NCBI RefSeq assembly: GCF_034058155.1
Contig: NZ_CP139148.1
Location: 4,216,001-4,280,000 of the forward strand
DNA length: 64,000 nucleotides
Reading direction: 5' to 3'
DNA from: Flavobacterium sp. KACC 22761
GTDB taxonomy: Bacteria > Bacteroidota > Bacteroidia > Flavobacteriales > Flavobacteriaceae
Positions 1 through 10,097 of this stretch are shown here, in pieces. Within the stretch, counting starts at the first letter, position 1, and each line of letters begins with the position of its first letter. The notes under the pieces are model-generated. The model did not search any database. It worked only from the letters and a program-made list of their open reading frames with translations, and was not told where the DNA came from. The position numbers and the translations under genes are program-made.

Positions 1-3000
1 CTGTACCCGAACATACTGCTGCAGGGTTGGTGATTGATACAATCGGTGCCGGATTGATGGTTACCTGAACTGGCTTGGTATCTGAACATCCCTCTGCCGT
101 TGTTCCCTTTATATAATAAGTGCCAGACGCTGTGATGGCATTGGCATTGGCAAGAGGCTGTGTTCCTGCCGCATCGCTGAAATAAGCAAACGTCAGATTT
201 GCTGTGCTTCCAAAGGTTATTGCAGGCAAGGTCAGGTCGATCGAGGTGCCAGAACATACTGCTGCTGGGTTGGTGATTGCTAAAACCGGTGCCGGATTGA
301 TGATTACCTGCACTGGCTTCATATTTGAACATCCCGCTGCAGTTGTTCCTTTTATGTAATAGGTGCCCCCTGTGGCTACTGCATCTGCATTGGCAAGAGC
401 AATAGTGCCCGCCGCATCTGTAAAATAAGCATAAGTCAGGTCTGCCGTGCTTCCAGCGGTTACCGCCGCCGCGGTAAGATCTACTGTCGTGCCTGAGCAT
501 ACTGCCGCCGGGCTGGTAATCACTACTGCGGGTGTTGGGGTTACAACAACAGAGCTTGTCGCATTATCAGAAAATGTATTGACTCCATTGCTCACGGTAG
601 CCTGCAGGCTGACAACATAAGTGCCTGCCGCCGCATAACTATGTGTAGGGGCCTGATCAGTGCTTAGGGCGGTTCCATCACCGAAATCCCAAACCAGGCC
701 TGTCAAGGAATAGCCTGCTGCTATAGTAGAGGCGCTGGTAAATTCAAACGCATTTCCTACAAGGCACTCATTGGCAGGATACACCGAAATGTCAGCGGCC
801 ACATTCGGATTTTTGGTTATCGAAATAGACTCGCTTTTGGCTGCCGTACAGCCATAGCCGTTACTGACTGTCAGGGCTACTGTATAGCTGCCCGCAACGT
901 CATACTGGTGCGTTGGAATAGCTGCTGAAGAAGTGCTGCCATCGCCGAAATCCCAGCTATAGCTAATACCCGTTCCAGCAGAAATTGGGGTAAAGGTATA
1001 CTGGTCATTTGCGTTATTGATGGCATCATAGGTAAATGATGCATCCGGCTGGGGATTGACCACGACGTTTACCGGGCTGATCGAAGAACATCCTGTGGCA
1101 GGGTCAGTCCCCTGAATGTAATAAGTATCACTTGCTGTGATGGAATTGGCATTGGCCAGAGGCTGGGTGCCTGCCGCATCGCTGAAATAGGAATATACCA
1201 GATTTGCTGTGCTTCCAGAGATTATTGCCGGCAAGGTCAGGTCGACCGAGGTGCCAGAACATACTGCTGCTGGGTTGGTGATTGATACAATCGGCATTGG
1301 ATTGATCGTTACCTGAACTGGCTTGGTATCTGAACATCCTTCTGCCGTTGTTCCCTTTATATAATAAGTGCCAGACGCTGTGATGGCATTGGCATTGGCC
1401 AGAGGCTGCGTTACTGCAGCATCGCTGAAATAAGCAAACGTCAGATTTGCTGTACTTCCAGAGGTTACTGCCGGTACGGTCAGATCAACTGCTGTACCCG
1501 AACATACTGCTGCTGGGTTGGTGATTGCTAAAACCGGTGCCGGATTGATGGTTACCTGAACTGGCTTGGTATCTGAACATCCCTCTGCCGTTGTTCCCTT
1601 TATATAATAAGTGCCAGACGCTGTGATGGCATTGGCATTGGCAAGAGGCTGTGTTCCTGCCGCATCGCTGAAATAAGCAAACGTCAGATTTGCTGTGCTT
1701 CCAGAGGTTATTGCAGGCAAGGTCAGGTCGACCGAGGTGCCAGAACAAACAGCTGCCGGGTTGGTGATGGTTACAACAGGTGTCGGGTAAACCGTCACCG
1801 CTACGCTCTGGATTGCAGAACATCCCTGTGGAGTGGTTCCTTGTATGTAATAGGTGCCTCCTGCGGTTACTGAAGACGGATTGGACAGCAAGGTGGTTGC
1901 TGCCGAATCGCTAAAATAAGTGAAGGCCAGCCCGGATGTGCTTCCCGCTGTTATGGATGCCGCAGTAAGGTCAACCGATGTCCCTGAACATACTGCTGGC
2001 GGGTTGGTAACAGTTACTGTCGGTATTGGATTGATGGTTACATGCACCGGACTGATCGCATAACAGCCCTCTGGTGTAGTTCCTTTGATATAATAAGTAC
2101 CCTCTGTTGTGACTGAAGCTGGATTAGAAAGTACAACACTGCCTGCAGCATCAGTAAAATAAGTAAAGGTCAGATTTGGTGTACTTCCTGTTGTAACTGT
2201 CGGTTCAGTCAAGTCAACTGGAATACCTGAACATACTGCTGGCGGGTTAGTAATGTTTACAGAAGGTATAGGATCAATAGTTACCACAACATATTGCATT
2301 GCTGAACATCCTTCTGGTGTTGTCCCTTTTATATAATAAGTACCGCCTTCTGCTACTGCCTCGGGGCTAACAAGAACTGTTGTAGCTTCAGCATCTGTAA
2401 AATAAGTAAAAGTCAGATTTGCGGTGCTTCCAGCAGTTACTGAGGGCGCTGTCAAATCTACTGTTGTGCCTGAACATACTGCTGATGGATCGGACGTTAC
2501 CACTATAGGGGTCGGATAAACCGTTACCGTTACAGGCTGGATTGCTGAGCATCCTTCTGGTGTTGTTCCTTTTATGTAATAAATACCGCTTGTCGTTACT
2601 CCTTCTGCATTGTCAAGTGCTACGGTGCCTGCGGCGTCTGTAAAATAAGTAAAGGTCAGATTGGGTGTGCTTCCTGCGGTTACTTCTGCCACAGTAATAT
2701 CTACGATAGTGCCCTCGCATACAGGTGCAGGATCAGTCACACTTACAACCGGTATTGGGTTAATAGTTACCAAAACAGGACTGATTGCAGAACATCCCTC
2801 TGGTGTTGTTCCTTTTATGTAGTAGGTGCCGCCTGCTGTTACTGCATCTGGATTGGCAAAAGCTGCAGTGCCGGCAGCATCAGTAAAATAAGCAAATGTC
2901 AGGTTCGGTGTGCTTCCTGCCGTTACTGACGCTGCGGTCAAGTCAACTGGTACCCCGGAACATTCTGCTGGCGGTGGTGTTATTGTAACTGTGGGAGTCG

Positions 3001-6000
3001 GATCAATTGTTACCGTGACAGGGCCTATTGCTGAGCATCCTTCTGATGTCGTTGCTTTTATATAATAAATGCCGCTTGCCGTTACTGTATCTGCATCGTC
3101 AAGGACTATTGTGCCTGCAACATCTGTAAAATAAGTAAAGCTCAGATTGGCTGTACTTCCAGCTGTGACGGACAGAGCCGTCAAATCAACTGTGTCCGAA
3201 CAAACCGCTGGCGGGTTGTCAATCACTAAAGATGGAGCTGGGTTGATCGTTACCTGTACCGGAGTAATCGCTGAGCATCCTCCGGGTGTTGTTCCCTGAA
3301 TATAATAAGTGCCGCTTGCTGTCACAGCGTTTGCATTGACTAAAGGCTGCGTGGCAGCCACATCACTGAAATAAGCAAACGATAGTCCCGATGTGCTGCC
3401 CGCTGTTATATCCGGCGCTGTCAGATCAACTGCCGTACCCGCACAGACTGCCGATGGACTGTTGACAACTACAAATGGTGTTGGGGTTACGGTTACCTGC
3501 ACGGGACTGATTGACGAACATCCTTCAGGAGTTGTTCCCTTAATGTAAAAAATACCGCTTGTTGTTATGGCATCTGCCCCATCCAAGGTTTGCGTCCCAT
3601 CCTGATCAATAAAATAGCTATATGCCAAATTAGCGGTACTGCCAGAAGTTACTGCTGCTGCTGTAATATCTACTGTAGTGCCCTCGCATACTGCTGGCGG
3701 ATTGTTGATTGTTACAACAGGCAGCGGATTGATGGTTACCTGCACCGGACTTATCGCAGAACACCCCTCAGGAGTTGTTCCCTTTATATAATAAGTCCCT
3801 GTTGCTGTTACTGCATCTGGATTGGCGAGGGCCACTGTTCCGGCGGCATCTGTAAAATAAGCAAAGGTAAGGTTTGATGTGCTTCCAGAGGTTATTGCCG
3901 GTGCGGTCAAATCAATAGGAGTACCAGAACATACTGCCAACGGATTGGTAATGGTTACTGCAGGCGTGGCGATTACCAGAACAGAACTCGTGGCATTATC
4001 GGAAAAAGTATTGACGCCATTACTGACCGTAGCCTGCAGATTTACAACATAAGTGCCTGCTGCTGTATAATTATGAATTGGATTCAACGCAGTGCTTACC
4101 GGTGTACCATCGCCAAAATCCCAAATGAGGCCTGTCAGCGAATAGCCCGATGCTATGATCGAGGCACTTGTAAATTCAAACGCATTTCCAATAAGGCATT
4201 CATTGGCAGGAAACACCGAAATGTCTGCTGTCACATTCGGATTTTTGCTTATGAAAATAGTTTCAGTTGTGACGTCAGTGCAGCCATTGAGATTGGTAGC
4301 GGTGAGCGTTATAATATAAGTGCCCTGTAAATCATACTGATGTGTTGGAACAGCTGCAGAAGAAGTTCCTCCGTCTCCGAAATCCCAGCTATAAGTAATA
4401 TCTGTGGCAGCAGAGATTGGTGTAAACGTATACTCGTCATTTGCGTTATTGATTGCATCATAGGTAAATGAAGCGTCAGGCTGCAGGTTGACTTCTACAG
4501 CTACTGGGCTGATTGAAGAACAGCCTGTAGCAGGATCAGTTCCCTTTATATAATAAGTATCGCTTGCTGTGACCGCAGTTGCATCAGCCAGAGGCTGCGT
4601 CCCTGCTGCATCGCTAAAATAGGAATAAGTTAAACTTGGTGTGCTTCCTGCAGTCACAGCTGCTGAGGTAAGGTCTACGGCTGCTGGTGAGCACACTGCT
4701 GCCGGATTGGTAATTGCAACAGTTGGCAGCGGATTTATAGTTATTGTTGCTGCAGCGCTAGACGGACACGGTGCAAATGAATATGAGGCAACAACATTTA
4801 CAGTATATGTACCTGGAGTACTTGCCGCCAAATCAATCTCACCGCTATTGGGATTTATAACCAGACCGGCTGTCGAGGTGAATGTGAATGCATGTGATGC
4901 GCCGAGAAGATTGGATCCTGTCAGCCTGTGGCGGCGCAATACGGGATCTGGAGGGGCTGACCATGTGACTATCAGATCTGGCAATACTGTTCCAGATCCG
5001 CAGAAGGGACCGCCAGGATATGTCAGACTTGTATCTGCCGGCGCCAAGTTGCTTACTGCGACCGGTTTTATAGCTGAATCGCATCCTGCAACAGTATCTG
5101 TTCCTTTTATATAATACGTGCCTGGAATTGTGACTGCAGCGGGATTGGCCAATGCGTTAGCACCTGCGGCATCTGTAAAATAGGTAAAAGTCAAATTTGC
5201 CGAGCTGCCAGCGGTTACTGCAGGCAAGGTAAGATCTACAGCAGTTCCTGCGCAGACGGGATCAGGGTCAGTGATTGCTAATACTGGAATGGGATTAACA
5301 GATACAGTCACAGCCTTGATTGCGGAACATCCTGCCGCAGTTGTTCCTTTTATGTAATAGGTTCCGCCAGCTGTAACTGCACCAGGCGCACCAAGTGCAA
5401 TTGTCCCTGCAGCATCTGTGAAATAAGCAAACGTAAGGTTTGGAGTACTTCCAGCAGTTACTGCCGGAGCAGTCAAATCAACTGAGGTCCCCGAACATAC
5501 TGCCGCAGGAGCATTGGTAACTAATGTGGGAGTCGGGTTAATTGTTACAGCCACACCCTGTATTGCCGAACACCCAGCTGCAGTTGTTCCTTTAATGTAA
5601 TAAGTTCCGCTTGTCGTCACTGCGCTTGGCGAAGCGAGAACTGCTGTAGCAGCCGCATCTGTAAAGTAAGTAAACGTTAGATTTGCAGTGCTTCCAGCAG
5701 TTACTGATGGTGCAGTAAGGTTAACTGATGTACCTGAACACACTGCTGGCGGAGCCGCTGTTACCACTGTAGGGCTCGGATTAAATGAAACTGCTACAGC
5801 CTTAATTGCCGAACATCCAGATGCAGTTGTTCCTTTTATATAATAAGTCCCCCCTGCTGTTACTGCACTTGGCGTATCAAGAACTGATGTTCCTGCTGCA
5901 TCAGTAAAATAAGTATAGGTAAGGCCTGCTGTACTTCCAGCGGTTACTGACGATGCAGTCAGGTCGACTGGTGTGCCTGCACATACTTTAGGCGGGGCTG

Positions 6001-8602
6001 TGGTGACCACTGTTGGCACCGGATTGACCGTTACCGTTACAGGCTGGATTGCAGAACATCCTTCCGCGTTCGTAGCCTTAATGTAATAAGTGCCACTGGC
6101 GGCAACTGCCTCAGAATTGGCAAGAGCAACTGTGCCTGCCGAATCAGTAAAATAAGTAAATGTAACACCTGCTGTGCTCCCTGCCGTTACAGCTGCATCT
6201 GTAAGATTTACTGTACTAGGCGAACATACTGCAGCAGGATTATTAATAACAAGTGTTGGCAAGGGATTTAAAGTTATAACTAAGCCGGCGGTGTTGGTAG
6301 TATTGCAAGGCGCTCCGACAGTCACAGCGCAAGTGTAATTATTTACTCCTGCACTAAGATCAGTGTAGCTGACAGCAGGGCTTTTTAAATTTTGATTTCC
6401 TGAATTGATTCCTGGACCAGTCCATAAATAGGAAGCTGCACCAGATATATCAACATCTAATTGAATGGTGCCTGAATTTAATTTGCATAATGTTGGATTG
6501 TTCAAACCATTTGCAGATGCCGTCGGTGCACTTGCCACACCAATTTGTGCTGACTGTGTTACAACATTTCCGCATCCATCCTGTACTTTGAAATAATAAG
6601 TTCCTTTGCTCAGTGCTGTAAATTGGTTTGAGCTTTGAAAAGCCCCATATGTTGCCCCTCCATCTGTGCTTAAAGCATACGACAATTCATTATTGGGAGC
6701 TGGTGAAATACTAGTGGCCGAAATTGTAAGTATTCCGTCAGCCGCGCCGTCACTACAGACAAAACCTCCGGTATTACTTCTGTCTACCTTGACAGTATTG
6801 CTTGCATCATAGGTAATTGTTTCAGTCAGTACATTGGTATTGCCTCCCTTAATGCGCAACCCAAAAACGTAGGTGCCATAATTCAAGCCATTAAACGGGA
6901 GTGATGCCGTTGTACTGGCTAAATCTCTTACCTGCCCCACATTTGAAGGCCCTGAAACGATAATGACCTGATAAGCACTGGCTACATCGAAATTACCTTT
7001 CATTGTATAATTAAAACCTCCGCAGACCGGTGTCATTGTGCCAGCTGAAAGGGTTGCAACATACCCCTGTACAACTGCATTCATGGATTTCGTACCGCAG
7101 GGACCTGTTATGCTAAGCGTATAATTCCCTTTTGGCCAATATCCAACTGGATCTGTCGGATTTACTCTTGGAAGTGTAGCATTGCCTGTCGAATTTAATG
7201 TCACGCTGCCCGTTGTTCCCAAGGGCACCAAAGGATTGCTGGATGCTGTTACAGTATAAGTCAGTACATCCCCTATTTGATAAGGAGTATTGGAAAGTAT
7301 CAGCAAACCATACCCCAGCACATTTAAATTAGGCTGTACAGCTGACAAAAATTGTGAAGGTGTAAATGAAGGCTCAGCGGGAATATTAATTTGAGATGAG
7401 GGATTACCTAAAAAATTTCCAGTTGTATTTCCCGCTGCATCAATGTAGGTAAAATTATAAGTGGCTCCTGCCGTAAAACCGCTTAAGGTCGCAGGAATAC
7501 TTGACAATGTCTGTGTAATTACATCGGAAGGATCGGCAGTATTGGTAAAAACCATATCCATCGGAAGGCAGGTCAACAAATTGGCTCTAACGCTCAGTAA
7601 GCCAGTTCCTCCACAATTAGATGTAGTTATGGTTCCTCCATTATATACGTGCCTGATTGGAAATTCTTTTGTGTTGCCGCACTGATCCATCAGCACTACC
7701 CTCATATTATTAATGTCTGCGTATATGTCTTCACGGGTAGCTGCGAGCGGCATTTTAAAACTTATAGTCTGCGGTGAAATACCATCCGCTCCTACGGCAG
7801 CATTTCCGTCTGTACCAATTCCATACAACTGGCCTTGAAACTTTATTTTCCATCTAAACAATGCTGCATCAGCAGCCGAGATAACAGTACTGTTCGAAAT
7901 ATATTGAAAACCAGCTTCCACCATAATGATTATCGGTGATGAACAGGAAGAGGTCTGGTGCTTAGGATATGCGTAACCAATTCCTAATTTAAAATCGTTT
8001 ACAGTTACGGTAGGATTGGTGACAGCTGTTGATCCCGTGACAGTTTGTCCGCAGGCATCTGTAGCACTTACAATGTAACTGCCTGCAGGCTGTGCATTAA
8101 AAGCAAAAGTAGAAGCGCTTACGGCACCGCTATCCTGAATTATTGAACCAGGAGAAGACTGCAGTGCTATCTTGTAGGTTATCGGTAATTTACCGCCTGT
8201 AACCGTAGTTGTTAAAACTGCAGATCCTCCAGAACAGCTGGCAACTTTAGTTGGCGTCGCAATGCTCATCGGCGTATAACCGTCTGAAACTGCTATATTT
8301 GCGCTTGTAAAAATCGTACCTGTACTTGTATTGCGCCCTTTAAGCGTATAAGTCCCTGTGGAAAGAGCCTCGAAAAGAGGGTTAGTCGTAAATTGAGCAG
8401 GATCATTTGGAATTGGTGCAATAACAACATTATTTTTAAGCAATTGATACTGGGGAGAAGCCCATCCTGCATTATTGCTGGCCGTGATAGTACCTCCGCC
8501 TAAACAGCCGGTTGTACCTGGCGTACCCGAGACTGTTTGCGCAGAGGAAAAAATACTTAGAAAAAAAATTAAAATTAGAGTTAATGTAAATTTCGATTTC
8601 AT
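1..8602 (-). CDS. Giant repetitive cell-surface adhesin-like protein (C-terminus beyond window)
   Basis: An uninterrupted minus-strand reading frame starts at ATG 8602 and is still open at base 1, giving at least 2,867 codons. It begins with a Sec signal peptide (MKSKFTLTLILIFFLSIFSSAQ, cleavage after SSAQ). About 780 residues of diverse beta-sandwich or Ig-like sequence follow, with regular Cys pairs (CGG, SCSS, DQCGN, DGCGN). Then come some 21 tandem ~80-residue repeats with the signature AVCSGT...VDLTA...TFxYFTDAAGT...GTYYIKGTT.xGCSAI.PV.VTINP, broken by two double PKD modules (WDFGDG). Proteins of this build in Flavobacteriia are large surface or secreted adhesins, usually T9SS cargo; the sorting domain would lie outside the window. 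No ligand or role in gliding can be inferred. Shorter ORFs on both strands here are by-products of the repeats. There is no close neighbour, so it is probably monocistronic. Confidence 0.88.
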   Translation of the reverse strand, partial: MKSKFTLTLILIFFLSIFSSAQTVSGTPGTTGCLGGGTITASNNAGWASPQYQLLKNNVVIAPIPNDPAQFTTNPLFEALSTGTYTLKGRNTSTGTIFTSANIAVSDGYTPMSIATPTKVASCSGGSAVLTTTVTGGKLPITYKIALQSSPGSIIQDSGAVSASTFAFNAQPAGSYIVSATDACGQTVTGSTAVTNPTVTVNDFKLGIGYAYPKHQTSSCSSPIIIMVEAGFQYISNSTVISAADAALFRWKIKFQGQLYGIGTDGNAAVGADGISPQTISFKMPLAATREDIYADINNMRVVLMDQCGNTKEFPIRHVYNGGTITTSNCGGTGLLSVRANLLTCLPMDMVFTNTADPSDVITQTLSSIPATLSGFTAGATYNFTYIDAAGNTTGNFLGNPSSQINIPAEPSFTPSQFLSAVQPNLNVLGYGLLILSNTPYQIGDVLTYTVTASSNPLVPLGTTGSVTLNSTGNATLPRVNPTDPVGYWPKGNYTLSITGPCGTKSMNAVVQGYVATLSAGTMTPVCGGFNYTMKGNFDVASAYQVIIVSGPSNVGQVRDLASTTASLPFNGLNYGTYVFGLRIKGGNTNVLTETITYDASNTVKVDRSNTGGFVCSDGAADGILTISATSISPAPNNELSYALSTDGGATYGAFQSSNQFTALSKGTYYFKVQDGCGNVVTQSAQIGVASAPTASANGLNNPTLCKLNSGTIQLDVDISGAASYLWTGPGINSGNQNLKSPAVSYTDLSAGVNNYTCAVTVGAPCNTTNTAGLVITLNPLPTLVINNPAAVCSPSTVNLTDAAVTAGSTAGVTFTYFTDSAGTVALANSEAVAASGTYYIKATNAEGCSAIQPVTVTVNPVPTVVTTAPPKVCAGTPVDLTASSVTAGSTAGLTYTYFTDAAGTSVLDTPSAVTAGGTYYIKGTTASGCSAIKAVAVSFNPSPTVVTAAPPAVCSGTSVNLTAPSVTAGSTANLTFTYFTDAAATAVLASPSAVTTSGTYYIKGTTAAGCSAIQGVAVTINPTPTLVTNAPAAVCSGTSVDLTAPAVTAGSTPNLTFAYFTDAAGTIALGAPGAVTAGGTYYIKGTTAAGCSAIKAVTVSVNPIPVLAITDPDPVCAGTAVDLTLPAVTAGSSANLTFTYFTDAAGANALANPAAVTIPGTYYIKGTDTVAGCDSAIKPVAVSNLAPADTSLTYPGGPFCGSGTVLPDLIVTWSAPPDPVLRRHRLTGSNLLGASHAFTFTSTAGLVINPNSGEIDLAASTPGTYTVNVVASYSFAPCPSSAAATITINPLPTVAITNPAAVCSPAAVDLTSAAVTAGSTPSLTYSYFSDAAGTQPLADATAVTASDTYYIKGTDPATGCSSISPVAVEVNLQPDASFTYDAINNANDEYTFTPISAATDITYSWDFGDGGTSSAAVPTHQYDLQGTYIITLTATNLNGCTDVTTETIFISKNPNVTADISVFPANECLIGNAFEFTSASIIASGYSLTGLIWDFGDGTPVSTALNPIHNYTAAGTYVVNLQATVSNGVNTFSDNATSSVLVIATPAVTITNPLAVCSGTPIDLTAPAITSGSTSNLTFAYFTDAAGTVALANPDAVTATGTYYIKGTTPEGCSAISPVQVTINPLPVVTINNPPAVCEGTTVDITAAAVTSGSTANLAYSYFIDQDGTQTLDGADAITTSGIFYIKGTTPEGCSSISPVQVTVTPTPFVVVNSPSAVCAGTAVDLTAPDITAGSTSGLSFAYFSDVAATQPLVNANAVTASGTYYIQGTTPGGCSAITPVQVTINPAPSLVIDNPPAVCSDTVDLTALSVTAGSTANLSFTYFTDVAGTIVLDDADTVTASGIYYIKATTSEGCSAIGPVTVTIDPTPTVTITPPPAECSGVPVDLTAASVTAGSTPNLTFAYFTDAAGTAAFANPDAVTAGGTYYIKGTTPEGCSAISPVLVTINPIPVVSVTDPAPVCEGTIVDITVAEVTAGSTPNLTFTYFTDAAGTVALDNAEGVTTSGIYYIKGTTPEGCSAIQPVTVTVYPTPIVVTSDPSAVCSGTTVDLTAPSVTAGSTANLTFTYFTDAEATTVLVSPEAVAEGGTYYIKGTTPEGCSAMQYVVVTIDPIPSVNITNPPAVCSGIPVDLTEPTVTTGSTPNLTFTYFTDAAGSVVLSNPASVTTEGTYYIKGTTPEGCYAISPVHVTINPIPTVTVTNPPAVCSGTSVDLTAASITAGSTSGLAFTYFSDSAATTLLSNPSSVTAGGTYYIQGTTPQGCSAIQSVAVTVYPTPVVTITNPAAVCSGTSVDLTLPAITSGSTANLTFAYFSDAAGTQPLANANAITASGTYYIKGTTAEGCSDTKPVQVTINPAPVLAITNPAAVCSGTAVDLTVPAVTSGSTANLTFAYFSDAAVTQPLANANAITASGTYYIKGTTAEGCSDTKPVQVTINPMPIVSITNPAAVCSGTSVDLTLPAIISGSTANLVYSYFSDAAGTQPLANANSITASDTYYIQGTDPATGCSSISPVNVVVNPQPDASFTYDAINNANDQYTFTPISAGTGISYSWDFGDGSTSSAAIPTHQYDVAGSYTVALTVSNGYGCTAAKSESISITKNPNVAADISVYPANECLVGNAFEFTSASTIAAGYSLTGLVWDFGDGTALSTDQAPTHSYAAAGTYVVSLQATVSNGVNTFSDNATSSVVVTPTPAVVITSPAAVCSGTTVDLTAAAVTAGSTADLTYAYFTDAAGTIALANADAVATGGTYYIKGTTAAGCSNMKPVQVIINPAPVLAITNPAAVCSGTSIDLTLPAITFGSTANLTFAYFSDAAGTQPLANANAITASGTYYIKGTTAEGCSDTKPVQVTINPAPIVSITNPAAVCSGT
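545..1085 (-). repeat. Double PKD module, distal copy
   Basis: Read on the minus strand, this block encodes two consecutive PKD-type domains, each with the WDFGDG core (near 950 and 690) and a strand ending in a TYVV or YTVAL-type motif. They are linked by a segment with KNPNVAADISVYPANECLVG. The block replaces two of the regular Ig-like repeats and is a close paralogue of the one at 3965-4505. Confidence 0.85.
3965..4505 (-). repeat. Double PKD module, proximal copy
   Basis: This has the same two-domain layout as the block at 545-1085: QPDASFTYDAINNANDEYTF, then WDFGDG, then the linker KNPNVTADISVFPANECLIG, then a second WDFGDG. At protein level most positions match the other copy, so one arose by duplication of a roughly 3.4-kb multi-domain segment or of the block alone. 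Confidence 0.85.
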
Positions 8603-9519
8603 AACTATTTTTATATTAAATTATAAACTTTACCACTCAAACAATCAGGATATCCTTTAAGCAGATATTGGGCAGGCTTGATCACTCCTTGTTAGCTATT
8701 ATCAACTAACTGCAAAGAAAAATCTACCAAAATATCATTGAAGACTTAAAACAATCATCTATTTCAAAAGCAGACTGCTTATCTAACCTGATTCAAATTT
8801 TTAGCTGATCAGCAATATCTTACCTTCCAATTCTCTAAATTTTGCGACAAACTTTATATTTATCACTGTTTAATTTTATTATTTGGAATCTGGCTTGGGC
8901 AATGAAAATTTAACTAGACATTTTCCTTGGCAGTTATTCAATATGGCATTAAAATAAGTACCACAACTGCAAAAAAATAAAGCCTTAAATCATGTAAAGC
9001 ACATATTGATAGTACGGGCAAATAAAAAGTGCGAATAGGAATAAAATCAGATGGCGGAAAGAAGATAGAATATGATGTAAGACGACGGAATCACTTTTAT
9101 AAATGACAGTGCTGCAATTTTTTGAATTAAAGAACGTGGCAGTACATCTGGGCAATATCTTGCATTATCATTTGCAGTTAAGGCTACAATTAAAGTAAGT
9201 AAGCAATTATTTTATTTTTTTATACAATAACGTTATTTCTTACAAAAGTAAATAAGTAGATAAAAAAAAAACTGTTGCAACAACAATTTCATGTTGCAAA
9301 TTATAAAATGAAACAATATTTAACATAACTGCTTAGCAATAAAAAAACTAATGCTTTAAACTTCAAAGCATTTAAGACTCTAGTAATTTTCTTATAATAA
9401 TCATAGCAAGGTGTTTTAAAAATAAAATTGAGGCATAAAGCGAGATTAGTATTCAGTTTTTAATGATTTTTAAAATTTCATTTTCAAATGCAACAAAATC
9501 AATTAAAATGATACTTTTA
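8603..9519. other. Gene-free AT-rich spacer upstream of the adhesin
   Basis: No credible coding region is seen on either strand. The sequence must hold the adhesin promoter, but I could not find an exact TAnnTTTG box oriented toward 8602. Long A/T runs and a short GTTGCAAC palindrome near 9271 are the only visible structures. No tRNA-like or rRNA-like sequence is present. Confidence 0.6.
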
Positions 9520-9540
9520 GGTTCTGTCGTATCTGTCAAA
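9520..9540. repeat. Left terminal inverted repeat of IS6 remnant
   Basis: GGTTCTGTCGTATCTG begins at 9520. It matches the inverted sequence at 10098-10114 in the pattern GGTTCT..CG.ATCTG. GGTTCTGT-type ends are common in IS6-family elements of Bacteroidota. Confidence 0.7.
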
Positions 9541-9570
9541 ATCAAATCTAAGAATTTAGGAGATATAAAA

Positions 9571-10058
9571 GTTAACCCGCCAGCGTACAGAATGATTTAA
9601 ATATAGAGATCCCGGTCTAATCATCTGATTCTTCCGAAGCATATGCACAACTTCAATTCCGTTTAGAGTTCTTGTTGCAGATTAAAAACTTTTAAAACCT
9701 AATTCGTTTTGTATCAGCTATTTGACAAAACGATAGTCCTGTTCGATAATATTGTTGAGATATTTACATTGCCTAATTTATCCACTGTCCTGTAATAATA
9801 ACACCAAATGTCTTTTAATTTTACATAGGTTTCATCCAATCTCCAGCTTGCTCCAACTTTGACCTTTCTCTTCTTAATTTCTGATTCAATGAAAGGCTTA
9901 AATTTATAAACGCAGCCTTGGATTGTAGCATGATCCACAATCACCCCCCTAATTTTCATTAATTCTTCCTCACCCCGATAGCTTAAAGCAAACCTAAGCT
10001 TGAAATAGACTGCCTTTAGAATAATGGCCTTTGGATAGCAATGACCTTTAGTGTTCAT
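9571..10058 (-). pseudogene. IS6-family transposase pseudogene
   Basis: From ATG 10058 the frame encodes MNTKGHCYPKAIILKAVYFKL, then a segment typical of IS6 transposases: RGVIVDHATIQ, KVKVGASWRLDETYVKLK (the first catalytic Asp lies in the DETY context) and WCYYYRTVDKLGN. After VDKLGN the middle of the catalytic domain is missing and the frame shifts. A second frame then gives KYLNNIIEQDYRFVK, stop, LIQNELGFKSF, stop, SATRTLNGIEVVHMLRKNQM, which is the C-terminal third including the catalytic Glu region (EQDYRF). The internal deletion, a frameshift and at least two stops make it a pseudogene. The N-terminal 114 codons remain open but cannot make an active enzyme. Confidence 0.85.
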
Positions 10059-10097
10059 TTTTAGGTGTGTTTAAAATTCTAAAGATAAAAGTTATTC

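Larger units (their letters stand above)
1..6260 (-). repeat. Tandem ~240-bp coding repeats (about 21 Ig-like modules)
   Basis: The motif encoding AVCSGT (plus strand read as gaacatactgc-like) recurs near 8, 252, 492, 1253, 1500, 1742, 1985, 2226, 2468, 2711, 2955, 3200, 3441, 3688, 3927, 4687, 5250, 5490, 5735, 5975 and 6215. The period is 237-246 bp, interrupted at 545-1085, 3965-4505 and about 4760-5100. Each unit codes for one Cys-containing beta-sandwich domain. Copies at the left end are almost identical to each other and those to the right are more diverged. Confidence 0.92.

Noticed and set aside
1128..1823. Minus-strand ORFs at 1128-1337 and 1485-1823
   Set aside because: They are in a different frame from the adhesin and merely reflect the repeat sequence read out of phase; they share no domain.
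3590..5114. Several 80-157-codon plus-strand ORFs inside the adhesin region, for example 4641-5114
   Set aside because: They lie antisense to a continuous frame with a signal peptide and conserved domains. Their open length comes from the biased composition of the repeats.
1..6260. Possible CRISPR array or non-coding satellite suggested by regular periodicity
   Set aside because: The period is ~240 bp, far too long for CRISPR, and one reading frame stays open through all units and encodes Ig-like domains.
9714..10058. Intact 114-residue transposase gene
   Set aside because: It lacks the catalytic core, and the rest of the transposase is visible beyond it in another frame with stops, so it is a pseudogene.
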